Shown here piece by piece: positions 35,743 through 45,277 of a stretch of DNA of 49,477 nt; positions within the stretch are counted from its first letter, which is position 1, and the number at the start of each line of letters is the position of its first letter. Both the position numbers and the translations under genes were made by a program. The notes beneath the pieces were generated by a model, which was not told the DNA's origin, made no database searches, and was given only the letters and a program-made list of their open reading frames with translations. This DNA comes from Methanolobus sp. UBA32 (GTDB lineage: Archaea; Halobacteriota; Methanosarcinia; Methanosarcinales; Methanosarcinaceae). The stretch spans positions 1 through 49,477 of the forward strand of contig DAZF01000055.1 of NCBI GenBank assembly GCA_002507205.1, written 5' to 3'.

Positions 35743-36117
35743 AACCTTGTATTTACCTACGCCAATCCTGCTACAAACTTAATAACAGACCTTGAACCTG
35801 CGGATTTCATAGGAACTAGACTTCAGGATCATTTCCCTAAAAGTGAAATGAAAAAAATGATGGAAATAATGTCCAATTCTATGAAACACAGGTCTGACGG
35901 TAAGTTTACTAAAATTGAAACGTTCATATATGATAAAAAAAGGAACCTTATACCCATAGAGATCTATGCTAAAATGTTGTTTGACGAGAATGGAGATTTC
36001 TGCGGGCTTCAGGGAACCACCGAAAAAGAACCCATGTTAGTGATTCACAAAAATGAATCATCCACATTAACTAAAAATGTGCTTTGTCTTTTATTAGTGC
36101 ATTATTATATTTCATGA
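35743..36117 (+). pseudogene. PAS-domain fragment without start
   Basis: The frame is open from 35743 to the stop at 36115. It reads like the inside of a PAS domain: FTYANPATNLITDLEPADFI, then GTRLQDHF, then IETFIYDKKRNLIPIEIYAK and FCGLQGTTE. No ATG precedes the PAS start, the first ATG (35848) falls in the middle of the fold, and the tail after GTTE is unrelated and hydrophobic. It looks like the remains of a sensor kinase or PAS regulator. Expression of an 89-residue product from 35848 is possible but unlikely to fold. Confidence 0.6.
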
Positions 36118-36197
36118 CCCGGTGGCTTTTTTTGTTTGTTGCCGGATATGACGTAAAGAACATATAAACCCTCACCAGAAACTACATAAAAGAACAT

Positions 36198-36208
36198 GAT
36201 ATATAAGG
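36198..36208 (+). promoter_or_regulatory. Probable TATA box of pycB
   Basis: gatatataagg lies 93 bases before the pycB ATG. A second TATA-like run near 36265 is too close to the start to serve, because the ribosome site cggagga (36280-36285) must be inside the message. Confidence 0.4.
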
Positions 36209-36290
36209 TACAATTTCATCTGGCAAAGAGTTAGATGATTCACTATTATAATTAATCACTCACAATTATATAAGTTCCCGGAGGATTCCC

Positions 36291-38018
36291 ATGAAAGTAA
36301 AAATCACTGAAACTATTCTTCGAGATGCGCATCAATCACTCATTGCCACTAGAATGCGCACCCGTAACATGCTTCCAATTGTGGATAAGCTTGACGAAGT
36401 TGGATACTATTCACTTGAGATGTGGGGTGGAGCAACATTTGACAGTTCCATAAGATATCTCAACGAGGACCCATGGGAACGATTGAGGGATCTCAAAAAA
36501 CACATGAAGGAAACCCCTGCCCAGATGCTGCTCAGAGGACAGAATCTGGTAGGATACAGGCACTATTCCGACGATGTTGTGGAAAAGTTCGTAAAGAAAG
36601 CCCATGAGAATGGTATTGATATCTTCAGGGTATTTGATGCTGTAAACGATGTCCGCAACATGGAAAAAGCAATAACGGTCGCTAAAAAGGAAGGAGCTCA
36701 TGTACAGGGAACAATAGCCTACACCATCAGTCCTGTTCACACAATTGACAAATATGTAGAACTGGCAACCGATCTTGCAGAGCTGGAATGTGATTCCCTG
36801 TGTATCAAGGACATGGCAGGTCTCATATCACCACAGCAGGCTTATGACCTTGTAAAAGCCCTGAAGTCAGAAGTGAACCTTCCTGTGGACCTGCACGCAC
36901 ACTGTACATCAGGAATGGCACCTATGAGTTACACTGCAGCATGCAGGGCAGGTGTCGATATATTAGATACTGCACTCTCCCCATTTGCATGGGGAACATC
37001 ACAGCCACCAACCGAATCTATCGTGGCTGCACTTGCTGAAACAAAGCGTGCTACAGGACTTGATCTTGAGCTGATATCCGAGATATCACACTATTTCAAG
37101 GAAATCAAAGAACACTACCGTTGTATACTTGACCCTATATCCGAGCAGGTTGACACCAATGTCCTGCTTTACCAGATTCCAGGAGGAATGCTGTCAAACC
37201 TCGTATCCCAGCTTAAAGAGCAGAATGCACTGGATAAATTCGATGAGGTTCTCAAGGAAATGCCACTTGTGCGTGCAGAACTTGGATACCCGCCACTTGT
37301 CACACCTACCAGCCAGATAGTAGGTACCCAGGCAGTGCTCAATGTACTCATGGGTGAGAGATATAAGGTAATTCCAAAGGAAGTAAAAGATTATGTTCGC
37401 GGTCTTTACGGAAGACCACCGCAGAAGATAAGCGCCGAGATAGTTGCAAAGATAATCGGTGAAGATGAACCGATCACCTGCAGACCTGCAGACCTTCTCC
37501 AGCCTGAATACGAGAAGATGAAGAAGGAAGCAGAAGATATGGGCATTGTAAAGAAGGAAGAGGACATTCTCACATACATCCTCTATCCTGCTATAGCCCC
37601 TGCATTCCTGAAAGGTGAACTTGAAGAAGAAGACCTTGTACCGATCATGGAGAAAAAACACCCATGTGCTACAGCAGACGTTTCCGGCATACCAACTGAA
37701 TACAAGGTAGAGGTTGACGGAGAGGTTTTCAATGTTAAGGTAAATCCTGTCGGAGGTTCTGTTAAAATCGTTGAAGCAGATGAGAAGCCAACTGCAGATT
37801 CTTTATCCGGAGCTGTTACAAGTCACATGCAGGGAATGGTACTTTCAATAAAGGTCCAGATCGGTGATTCCATTGAAGAAGGTGACACAGTCTGCGTCAT
37901 TGAAGCTATGAAGATGGAAAATGCAATCCATGCACCACATGGAGGAACCGTCAAAGCCATACTTATCTCAGATGGTGATGCCGTCAAATCCGGCGATGTA
38001 TTAATGAGTATAGAGTAG
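36291..38018 (+). CDS. pycB: Pyruvate carboxylase subunit B
   Basis: A 575-residue carboxyltransferase-biotin carrier subunit. The N-terminal TIM-barrel part has RDAHQSL (11-17), the metal and substrate motifs IKDMAG and DLHAHCTSGMA, and a PYC/OADA C-terminal domain. The biotinyl-lysine motif EAMKMENAI places the biotin on Lys541. With PycA it carboxylates pyruvate to oxaloacetate for biosynthesis. The same architecture occurs in the alpha subunit of oxaloacetate decarboxylase, but the adjacent biotin carboxylase gene and absence of membrane beta and gamma subunits settle the assignment. It is 10 nt before pycA and has a good ribosome site. Confidence 0.95.
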   Translation: MKVKITETILRDAHQSLIATRMRTRNMLPIVDKLDEVGYYSLEMWGGATFDSSIRYLNEDPWERLRDLKKHMKETPAQMLLRGQNLVGYRHYSDDVVEKFVKKAHENGIDIFRVFDAVNDVRNMEKAITVAKKEGAHVQGTIAYTISPVHTIDKYVELATDLAELECDSLCIKDMAGLISPQQAYDLVKALKSEVNLPVDLHAHCTSGMAPMSYTAACRAGVDILDTALSPFAWGTSQPPTESIVAALAETKRATGLDLELISEISHYFKEIKEHYRCILDPISEQVDTNVLLYQIPGGMLSNLVSQLKEQNALDKFDEVLKEMPLVRAELGYPPLVTPTSQIVGTQAVLNVLMGERYKVIPKEVKDYVRGLYGRPPQKISAEIVAKIIGEDEPITCRPADLLQPEYEKMKKEAEDMGIVKKEEDILTYILYPAIAPAFLKGELEEEDLVPIMEKKHPCATADVSGIPTEYKVEVDGEVFNVKVNPVGGSVKIVEADEKPTADSLSGAVTSHMQGMVLSIKVQIGDSIEEGDTVCVIEAMKMENAIHAPHGGTVKAILISDGDAVKSGDVLMSIE

Positions 38019-38028
38019 GTGAACAGGC

Positions 38029-39510
38029 ATGTTCAAGAAAGTACTGGTAGCCAACCGAGGTGAGATCGCCATCCGTATAATGCGTGCATGTCGTGAGCTT
38101 GGTGTTCAGACTGTGGCAGTATACTCAGAAGCTGACAAGAATGCCCTTTTTGCAAAATATGCAGATGAGGCATATAGTATTGGCCCTGCACCTTCCAGCC
38201 AGAGTTACCTCAATGGCGACAAGATCATACAAGTTGCACTCGAATGCGGAGCAGAGGGAATTCACCCTGGATACGGATTCCTGTCCGAGAACAGTAAATT
38301 CGCCCGCAAGTGTGAGGAAGCAGGAATTACATTTATAGGACCATCGAGCAAGTCCATCGAACAGATGGGAAGTAAGATAGCCGCCAGGAATACCATGATA
38401 GCAGCAGGTGTTCCGGTAGTCCCTGGAACAAATGAAGCGATATCTGACCCTGAAAAAGCAGCAGATATCGCAGATGGCATCGGTTACCCTGTTATAATCA
38501 AAGCATCTGCCGGCGGTGGCGGCATCGGAATGAAAATAGTACATTCCAGAAAAGATTTCCACAATGCCCTTAATTCTATTCAGTCTGTGGCGGAATCGGC
38601 TTTTGGTGACTCAACTGTTTTTATTGAGAAATATGTAGAAGAACCAAGACACATTGAATTCCAGATACTTGCCGACAAGTACGGAAATGCAGTATATGCC
38701 ATGGAAAGAGAGTGCTCCATACAGCGCAGACACCAGAAACTCATTGAAGAGGCACCATCCCCTGTAATGACACCGGAGCTTCGCAAGCAGATGGGAGAAA
38801 CTGCCGTCAAGGCTGCAAAGGCCATTGGGTACGAGAATGCAGGAACTGTTGAATTCCTTTACTCAAAGGGAGAGTTCTATTTCCTTGAGGTCAATACCAG
38901 GCTTCAGGTAGAGCATACCATTAGCGAGATGATCACCGGCATTGATCTTGCAAAACAGCAACTCCATATTGCATGTGGTGAGAAATTGCCATTCAAACAG
39001 GAAGATATCAAAATCAATGGATGGGCAATTGAATGTCGCCTCAACGCTGAGGATCCACTCAATGACTTCGCGCCATCCCCTGGAAAGATAAGAAGATATC
39101 GTTCCGCAGGCGGACCTGGCATAAGGGTCGACAGTGGAGTTCACATGGGATACACCATTTCACCTTATTATGACTCAATGATCTCAAAACTCTGCGCATG
39201 GGGAAGTGACAGGAACGAAGCCATTGACAGGATGCAGCGTGCACTTTACGAATATGTTGTCGTTGGAGTCACAACCAACATCCCATTCCATAAGGCAGTC
39301 CTGAAACATCCTGCATTCAGGGAAGGAAAACTTACAACCCACTTCATAGAGGACAACAACATCATCGAGGATGTTAAAAGGGTAGTAGAGGAAGATTCCG
39401 CCAAAGGAGCCACCCTGGCATCAGTGCTTGATAACAAGGACCAGAAAATTGCTGCTGTCACCGCTGCTGTGGGCTCATATGTAAATGCTGCCAAGAAACA
39501 GACAAAGTAA
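38029..39510 (+). CDS. pycA: Pyruvate carboxylase subunit A (biotin carboxylase)
   Basis: A 493-residue ATP-grasp enzyme that carboxylates biotin on PycB using bicarbonate and ATP. The start KKVLVANRGEIAIR, the glycine loop KASAGGGGIGMK (158-169), EFLYSKGEFYFLEVNTRLQVEH and the arginine segment are typical of biotin carboxylases. Length matches the archaeal subunit. The ribosome site aggtga precedes the ATG, 10 nt after the pycB stop. The birA gene follows, so the three form a functional cluster. Confidence 0.95.
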   Translation: MFKKVLVANRGEIAIRIMRACRELGVQTVAVYSEADKNALFAKYADEAYSIGPAPSSQSYLNGDKIIQVALECGAEGIHPGYGFLSENSKFARKCEEAGITFIGPSSKSIEQMGSKIAARNTMIAAGVPVVPGTNEAISDPEKAADIADGIGYPVIIKASAGGGGIGMKIVHSRKDFHNALNSIQSVAESAFGDSTVFIEKYVEEPRHIEFQILADKYGNAVYAMERECSIQRRHQKLIEEAPSPVMTPELRKQMGETAVKAAKAIGYENAGTVEFLYSKGEFYFLEVNTRLQVEHTISEMITGIDLAKQQLHIACGEKLPFKQEDIKINGWAIECRLNAEDPLNDFAPSPGKIRRYRSAGGPGIRVDSGVHMGYTISPYYDSMISKLCAWGSDRNEAIDRMQRALYEYVVVGVTTNIPFHKAVLKHPAFREGKLTTHFIEDNNIIEDVKRVVEEDSAKGATLASVLDNKDQKIAAVTAAVGSYVNAAKKQTK

Positions 39511-39569
39511 TAAACCTTCGGCAACAACATACAATATGGTGGCGAGTAAATATTCGGGTGGTGGAACCT

Positions 39570-40541
39570 GTGAATGACAACAGAAAAGAGATTATAAAAT
39601 TGTTAAGACTATCTGAAGGAAAACCTGTTTCAGGCCAGGATATAGGGGAGAAGCTTGGCATATCCAGGGCAATGGTCTGGAAGTATGTAAGGAATCTCAG
39701 AAAAGAAGGATATGACATCCGTTCTTCTCCAAAGACAGGATATATACTTGATGCATACCCGGACCGAATAGACCCTGATGAACTGAAAACGATCTTAAAG
39801 ACAAGCCTTATAGGAACTGATATCAGATATTATTCAGAGTTAGAGTCTACTAACAATACAGCCCGGGAGATCGCATTTAAAGCACCAGAAGGCACCGTAG
39901 TCATTGCGGAAACGCAGAGAAAAGGCCGTGGACGCATGGGAACCGAATGGCAATCAATCCCTGGCGGCATATGGTTATCCCTTATACTAAAACCATCCAT
40001 ACCACTTGACAATGTATCAAAGATAACACTCGTAGCTGGTATTGCAGTGATAAATGCACTGAGGAATGCAGGAGTTGATGCACGTATCAAATGGCCAAAT
40101 GATGTACTTGTCAAAGGCAGGAAGATATGCGGGATACTCACAGAGGTCAGCGCTGAAGTTGAAAAGGTGGATTACGTCATTCTTGGTATCGGGATAAATG
40201 CAAACGTCAAACTTGATGATCTTAAAGACGAGATCAGAAAAAATTCTACAAGTATTTCCAATGAGATGGGAAAAGTGATTAACAGAACCACTTTTGTTGC
40301 ATCACTTCTTTATGAACTTGAACAACAATACATAAAGTTCAAAACCCAGAAATTCACGGATATCATCGACGAATGGATCAATCTCTCTGATACGATCGGG
40401 AAGGAAGTAAAGATCAAGACACCAAATAAACTCATTGAAGGCAAAGCTGTGGGAATTACTGAACACGGAGCAATTGTTGTTCTTGACAGGAACAATGAGA
40501 GACAGGAGATCATTGCAGGCAACTGCCGCTACCGTAACTGA
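39570..40541 (+). CDS. birA: Bifunctional biotin-protein ligase / HTH regulator
   Basis: A protein of about 323 residues that makes biotinyl-AMP and attaches biotin to the carrier lysine, here surely of PycB. Residues 1-65 are a winged helix (SGQDIGEKLGISRAMVWKYV) that can bind DNA as in E. coli BirA. The ligase core shows ESTNNTA, the biotin loop GRGRMGTEW, IKWPNDV and GILTEV. The C-terminal SH3-like cap is complete. The start is uncertain: GTG codons at 39558 and 39570 are in frame; I prefer 39570 because gggtggtgg upstream can act as its ribosome site. It might repress the pyc operon, but no operator was identified. Confidence 0.9.
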   Translation: MNDNRKEIIKLLRLSEGKPVSGQDIGEKLGISRAMVWKYVRNLRKEGYDIRSSPKTGYILDAYPDRIDPDELKTILKTSLIGTDIRYYSELESTNNTAREIAFKAPEGTVVIAETQRKGRGRMGTEWQSIPGGIWLSLILKPSIPLDNVSKITLVAGIAVINALRNAGVDARIKWPNDVLVKGRKICGILTEVSAEVEKVDYVILGIGINANVKLDDLKDEIRKNSTSISNEMGKVINRTTFVASLLYELEQQYIKFKTQKFTDIIDEWINLSDTIGKEVKIKTPNKLIEGKAVGITEHGAIVVLDRNNERQEIIAGNCRYRN

Positions 40542-40558
40542 TCTGATGAAGTGATACT

Positions 40559-41146
40559 TTGATACTGCACTCCAAAAGAACCTGCAATATCATCATTGCA
40601 TTCCTGCTTTTTTTTTCAATAATAACACTGGCATGTGCTGAATCGTTACTCATAAATGAATATAACCAGCCTTTGATCATAAGGGAGCACAGTGAACCTT
40701 TGTTAATAAATGGAACCGGAATATTTCTGACAACCGGTGGTTCATGGGATTTCTACCAAGGCTATATTTTAACGATCAAGAGTGTCAATATTGAACAAAA
40801 GCAGGTGTGGATCAAACTCCAGCATGAAGATGAACTCCTTAAAGAAGCAATCCTGTCAGAAGATGCTACTTTTGTCTATGCTAAAGACGATGAAATACTG
40901 AACATTACCGTGGATACCATATACGCAAGTCCCGGTGGAGAGCTCATTACCTTCAAACCAGTATACCAATATCAGGACAGTGACTTTCCGGAACCCATTA
41001 TATCAGATGATGATGACAACATAAACCAAAGCACTGATGATCAGATTCCTGAAAACAGCACCACTAATCAGACAAACGGATTTACACTATTCCACACGAT
41101 TGCATGCATATCAATTTTGCTGGCATGCAGACGTATTGTAAATTGA
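40559..41146 (+). CDS. Small exported S-layer-type protein with C-terminal anchor
   Basis: A 195-residue protein. Residues 1-27 are a signal peptide (basic start, IIIAFLLFFSIITLACA). The body carries one copy of the last part of the S-layer duplication domain of Methanosarcina: GGSWDFYQGYILTIKSVNI, ILSEDATFVYAKDDEILNITVDTIYA and LITFKPVYQY. A Asp/Asn/Thr-rich linker with N-glycosylation sites (NQS, NST, NQT) leads to a final hydrophobic helix (about 178-192). Main S-layer proteins have two full domains and are over 600 residues; this is a fragment-like paralogue. The start is TTG, since no ATG lies before the signal peptide. It follows birA by 17 nt. Confidence 0.72.
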   Translation: MILHSKRTCNIIIAFLLFFSIITLACAESLLINEYNQPLIIREHSEPLLINGTGIFLTTGGSWDFYQGYILTIKSVNIEQKQVWIKLQHEDELLKEAILSEDATFVYAKDDEILNITVDTIYASPGGELITFKPVYQYQDSDFPEPIISDDDDNINQSTDDQIPENSTTNQTNGFTLFHTIACISILLACRRIVN

Positions 41147-41181
41147 ACAAAATTAGAAAATATGTAAAAGAAGAAAGTTGA

Positions 41182-42105
41182 TCAGAATTTCAGATCGCCC
41201 TTCTCCATTAATACTTTAAGATCCTCCAGACTCAGACGGCCACTCTTCTCCAGTTTCTCTTTGGCAACAACAAGATGCTCTTCCTGCTTCTTATCATCTT
41301 TTTCAACCTGGATATCATTGAGTTTCTCGAGATAAATACCAAGCTCATCCCTGAGAGCAGCGATCTTCTTCTTAAGAGGGTCGATCTTTTCCCTGATAGG
41401 AGCAGTGATTGAATATTTCTCTGATATCTGCAAGTGAGCTTCATCGGCAGCTTTTCTCAATTCATCAGCCTGATTATAGAAATCTATCATTTCAAGATGG
41501 TATTTCTGGGATTCTTCTGCAAGCTTGCCGATTTCATCACCAAAATCATCCCTTGATTCAAACACATCTTTTGAAGCTTCGTATGTTTTCATCAGTTTTT
41601 GATGGATATCATTTGCATCAAATGCTGCTCCAAGACGCTCTTTAAGATCCAGTAACCTGCCGAACAGATCAACCTCATGGTTCAATGGAATATCAGCATT
41701 CAGAAATAGATCGAGGTCTGCAGCATAGGCTTTTGAAAGTGTCTCAACACTACCCTTGGATAACTTATTGAGATCATCCCTCTTTGTTTTAAGTTCACTT
41801 ATATCATCTGAGAACTGACGTGACTTTTCATGAACCTCATTCCTTGAAGATTTCAAAGCAGCTATCTTTGCATTGATAGAGTCTCTCCTGGATTTGACAT
41901 CCCGTGCCTTTGCCACCAGGACCTTTACCTTGGAGTTTAGAGCATCACGCTTCTCTTTTAACTCATCTGTATTGGTGCGATGAAGTTTGAGTTCCCTGAA
42001 GATACCCTTAAGCTCACGTTCATGGTGATCTATCTGAGTACGAAGGTCATTCGCTTTGTTCTTCAGTTCTTTTTCATTCATAGAAGTAATATCTATATCT
42101 GTCAT
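41182..42105 (-). CDS. Archaeal coiled-coil protein (COG1340-like)
   Basis: A 307-residue, almost wholly helical and charged protein that fits the archaeal COG1340 coiled-coil family, sometimes misnamed phosphoserine phosphatase. Two long coiled-coil arms (about 10-115 and 175-285) flank a less regular middle (LNHEVDLFGRLLDLKERLGAAFDA). There is no ATP-binding motif, so it is not an SMC protein itself. It ends the operon mcm-DUF424-coiled coil-coiled coil; its start overlaps the upstream stop as ATGA. Function unknown. Confidence 0.75.
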   Translation of the reverse strand: MTDIDITSMNEKELKNKANDLRTQIDHHERELKGIFRELKLHRTNTDELKEKRDALNSKVKVLVAKARDVKSRRDSINAKIAALKSSRNEVHEKSRQFSDDISELKTKRDDLNKLSKGSVETLSKAYAADLDLFLNADIPLNHEVDLFGRLLDLKERLGAAFDANDIHQKLMKTYEASKDVFESRDDFGDEIGKLAEESQKYHLEMIDFYNQADELRKAADEAHLQISEKYSITAPIREKIDPLKKKIAALRDELGIYLEKLNDIQVEKDDKKQEEHLVVAKEKLEKSGRLSLEDLKVLMEKGDLKF

Positions 42106-42779
42106 GCTTTGACCTCTTCTGCATCAGCCACACCAGGTTGTTTTTCCCAGTAATCCAGTGCCTCTTTATGGCTTTTTATCCTGTTCTCCAGCCAATTATA
42201 CCTTGGAGATATTTCGTTCATTTCTCCCTCAAGTGAAGATATGGAGTTATTGTAGTTTTCCTCAGAACTATCAATTGAACTTAATTCCATTTTTGAACTT
42301 AGAGCCTGCTTGATCCTTTCCTGTATAGCATCAAGACGGTCGTTAATACCAGATGTTTTTGAGCCAAGAGAAGAGATACTCTCCAAAATAGAATCTACCT
42401 GCTTTTGCTCCTCATCAGGGGTCAGTGAACCTTTCACCTTTGAAAGCTTCTCTTTGGCAAATTCCATTGCCCTGGAAAATTCGCTGTTGCCTGAAATTGA
42501 ATCACTGAGTTCATCAAGCAACTTTTCTGCCTGATGATAGAACAATTGCCTTTTCTCAGTCAATATCTCTACTTTTTCCAGAACATCTTCCCTGTTCTTT
42601 TTAGAGGACTCGATGCTTTCCAGAACTACTTTTATTTTGTTCCCGAGTTCATCGAATTCAGAAGCATACTCATCTAAGAATTTCTTATGCTTCTGCACAA
42701 CTCCTCCAATCAGCCCTTTTCTGTCAAAGGTGTTTAGCGCATTGTTCTCTGCGCCCGAAACCGCCATCTCATCATTCAT
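42102..42779 (-). CDS. Coiled-coil protein in the mcm operon
   Basis: A 225-residue charged, helical protein with coiled coil at about residues 30-105 and 125-215 and no recognised domain. It is translationally coupled to the next coiled-coil gene (ATGA overlap) and starts 18 nt after the DUF424 gene. A second Met five codons in is possible. The pair may be two subunits of one rod-like complex. No known family is recognised. Confidence 0.7.
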   Translation of the reverse strand: MNDEMAVSGAENNALNTFDRKGLIGGVVQKHKKFLDEYASEFDELGNKIKVVLESIESSKKNREDVLEKVEILTEKRQLFYHQAEKLLDELSDSISGNSEFSRAMEFAKEKLSKVKGSLTPDEEQKQVDSILESISSLGSKTSGINDRLDAIQERIKQALSSKMELSSIDSSEENYNNSISSLEGEMNEISPRYNWLENRIKSHKEALDYWEKQPGVADAEEVKA

Positions 42780-42797
42780 AATAAAACCTCGTAGCCT

Positions 42798-43088
42798 TTA
42801 TACCCTGAATACCTGGGCATGTGCCACTTCATTAATGATCATTACATTATCTTTATTTACAACACCGGATTTAACGGCACACGAAACCGCCTTTTCACCA
42901 AAGATGTTGACATTTGATGCTTTTGATATAACTTTAATAGCATCTTCCTCTGATATGATTTCCCCTTTATAGAATTCTTTTGTTATTGTAACAGTGATAT
43001 TTCCTTCTTTAAGAGTTTTTCCTATCAGTTCCCTGTCACATAGAGCAACAATAGTTGTATCGCCTGATTTATGCATCTTGATATACAT
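42798..43088 (-). CDS. DUF424 family protein
   Basis: A 96-residue archaeal protein of the DUF424 family (COG2412). Conserved phrases are MYIKMHKSG..TIVALCDRELIGKTLKEG, EFYKGEIISEEDA, NIFGEKAVSCAVKSGVV and the final EVAHAQVFRV. Its role is not known. It lies 12 nt after mcm and before the coiled-coil pair, so it belongs to the mcm transcript. Confidence 0.85.
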   Translation of the reverse strand: MYIKMHKSGDTTIVALCDRELIGKTLKEGNITVTITKEFYKGEIISEEDAIKVISKASNVNIFGEKAVSCAVKSGVVNKDNVMIINEVAHAQVFRV

Positions 43089-43100
43089 AGGATCACTTCT

Positions 43101-45191
43101 TCAAACTACTTTTACATGTTCTTTGTCAGGTTTTATCAGGTCACCGGAACGTCTCATCTTGGATATCAGTTCTTCTGCATGCTGATGATCGATCTGCTGA
43201 TTAAGTGCTTCTGCATAGACCTCTTCAAGCGGTGCTTTGCCACCCGGGTGCTTTTCACCAACCATTTTAATAATCTCTTTGATAATCTTTATCTTATCCC
43301 TCTGGCTCTTACTTGTGCCGGAAGCTATGATATCAACATCGAATGCTCCCGTATCAGGATCGACTCCGACCTGCCGTAGACAGGAGTAAACTATCTTGGT
43401 CGTTCTTTTGGCATCATCCATTGTCGCAACGTTACTGAGCCTCAGACGTGCACTTGCCTCTGCAAGTCTTACAAGAGCCTCCAGCTGACGTGCAGTAACC
43501 GGCACAGGAGCATCCTTACCATCACCCATCCTTCGCAGGTCCATGTAGAACTTGACAAGGTGCTCACGTGCATCTTCCTCCATTACAGGGAAAATATTCC
43601 TTCTTGCATAGGCAACATACTTCCTGAGCATATCGGCATCTATTATAGGCCTGATGACATCCATATGTGCATCAACCTGTTCCTGAGTGATAGTGCTTGA
43701 AGGCATGTTCTTACGTTGCTCAGAGAGCTCACCAGCATAATGCGACTTGAGAATGTGTTTGGCTATCCTTGAATCCATGTCCTCGTTTGGCGTATCCAGC
43801 ATAACGAATATCATATCAAATCTGGATATCAGAGCTGGTGGCATGTTTATCTGCTGGGCGATGCCCTCATACCTGTCAAAACGCCCGTATTTTGGATTTG
43901 CAGCACCAAGAAGTGCACATCGTGATTTTAATGTGGCAATGATACCTGCCTTTGCAACACTTATTGTCTGCTGTTCCATTGCTTCGTGGAGTGCACTCTT
44001 ATCTTCTGTGCTCATCTTATCCATCTCATCCACTGCAGCTATACCCATATCTGCCATGACAAGTGCACCAGCTTCCAATGTCCAGCGACCGTCTCCCAGA
44101 TCATCTTTTACCGCTGCAGCAGTAAGACCACTCGAAGAAGCGCTCTTACCCGATGCAAAGACACCTCTTGGGGAGAGTTTCACCATGTAACGAAGCATCT
44201 GACTTTTTGCAACACCCGGATCACCCACAAAGAGCATGTGAATGTCACCACGAACCCTGGAGCCATCAGGCAGATGTTTGGCAACACCTGAGAACAATTG
44301 AAGTGAAAGGGCTTCTTTCACATCTTCGTAACCATAAATAGAAGGAGCTATGGAAGCTATTACTTTGCTATATATTTCCGGGTCACGACTCATTGCGAGA
44401 ATTTCTTCCTCCTCTTCCGGACTTATTGCGAGTTCATCAAACTCCAGATCCATGTATTCTATGGAATTTGCATGTAAGACCAGATCATAGAAAGGAGATT
44501 TACCTTCACGGGTAGTTCTCTGGTGAGAACGTAAGACCCCATTGATAATAACACGGTCTCCGGGTTTAACAATTCCTGCAAGGTCGTCCTCAATATCCAC
44601 ATCAAGGCTTTGTGGTTGTGAACCGCCTTTGAGGTTCTCAGGAGATTCCTGTACCTGAAGTTTCTGTGCATCAATAAAAACGGACTGGTTTATAAGTATC
44701 TTGAACGGACCTTTCCGGCCACACGTTTCATTTTCACATTCTACAGGTTCTATGAATTTTACCTCAGTTTGTGGGATCATTGTCACATGCTCACAGCGCA
44801 TACACTGGAATGCAGCTTCGAGTACCTTCGGGCGTACTTCTGTCGCCTTACGGATCATACCATCAATGGCAACAAACTGGAGAAGATGCTTGCTACGAAG
44901 ATCCCTGTTAGATATCTTATTTGGTATCCTTACAAAACGAACCCTTGTATCATCCAGTGTTTTCTCAACAGGCAGATCTATCTGACGTAGTGCATTGTTA
45001 GCACTGGGCATTACCTCATCAGGATTAAAAAGAAGTTCACTGGCAATTTCCCGGTCAAATATCTCAAGGTCGGAGAACTCAACTTCCAGACTACGCTGGT
45101 CAGGATAATTATTCGCAAGTTGCAGAACATTATCCCAATAATATTTTTTAAGGAACGCTACGAATTTTTCGTCCCACTTACCTTCAGTCAT
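43101..45191 (-). CDS. mcm: Replicative DNA helicase MCM
   Basis: A 696-residue archaeal minichromosome maintenance protein, which forms the hexameric 3'-5' helicase at replication forks. The N-terminal domain holds the zinc motif Cys130, Cys133, Cys152 and Cys157. The AAA+ part has Walker A GDPGVAKS (323-330), Walker B DEMDK (388-392) and arginine finger SRF (456-458). The C-terminal winged helix covers about 620-696. No intein is present. It leads an operon with DUF424 and two coiled-coil genes. No orc1/cdc6, GINS or primase gene is in the window. Confidence 0.96.
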   Translation of the reverse strand: MTEGKWDEKFVAFLKKYYWDNVLQLANNYPDQRSLEVEFSDLEIFDREIASELLFNPDEVMPSANNALRQIDLPVEKTLDDTRVRFVRIPNKISNRDLRSKHLLQFVAIDGMIRKATEVRPKVLEAAFQCMRCEHVTMIPQTEVKFIEPVECENETCGRKGPFKILINQSVFIDAQKLQVQESPENLKGGSQPQSLDVDIEDDLAGIVKPGDRVIINGVLRSHQRTTREGKSPFYDLVLHANSIEYMDLEFDELAISPEEEEEILAMSRDPEIYSKVIASIAPSIYGYEDVKEALSLQLFSGVAKHLPDGSRVRGDIHMLFVGDPGVAKSQMLRYMVKLSPRGVFASGKSASSSGLTAAAVKDDLGDGRWTLEAGALVMADMGIAAVDEMDKMSTEDKSALHEAMEQQTISVAKAGIIATLKSRCALLGAANPKYGRFDRYEGIAQQINMPPALISRFDMIFVMLDTPNEDMDSRIAKHILKSHYAGELSEQRKNMPSSTITQEQVDAHMDVIRPIIDADMLRKYVAYARRNIFPVMEEDAREHLVKFYMDLRRMGDGKDAPVPVTARQLEALVRLAEASARLRLSNVATMDDAKRTTKIVYSCLRQVGVDPDTGAFDVDIIASGTSKSQRDKIKIIKEIIKMVGEKHPGGKAPLEEVYAEALNQQIDHQHAEELISKMRRSGDLIKPDKEHVKVV

Positions 45192-45277
45192 GGTTACACA
45201 ATAATTAATTAAAAATCATTTAGGGAATCCAACATAGCCTTCAAATGATATGAACATTTCGAAACACATCTTACATA

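Noticed and set aside
41182..42779. The coiled-coil pair as SMC or Rad50 proteins
   Set aside because: Neither has Walker A, Walker B or ABC signature motifs, and both are too short.
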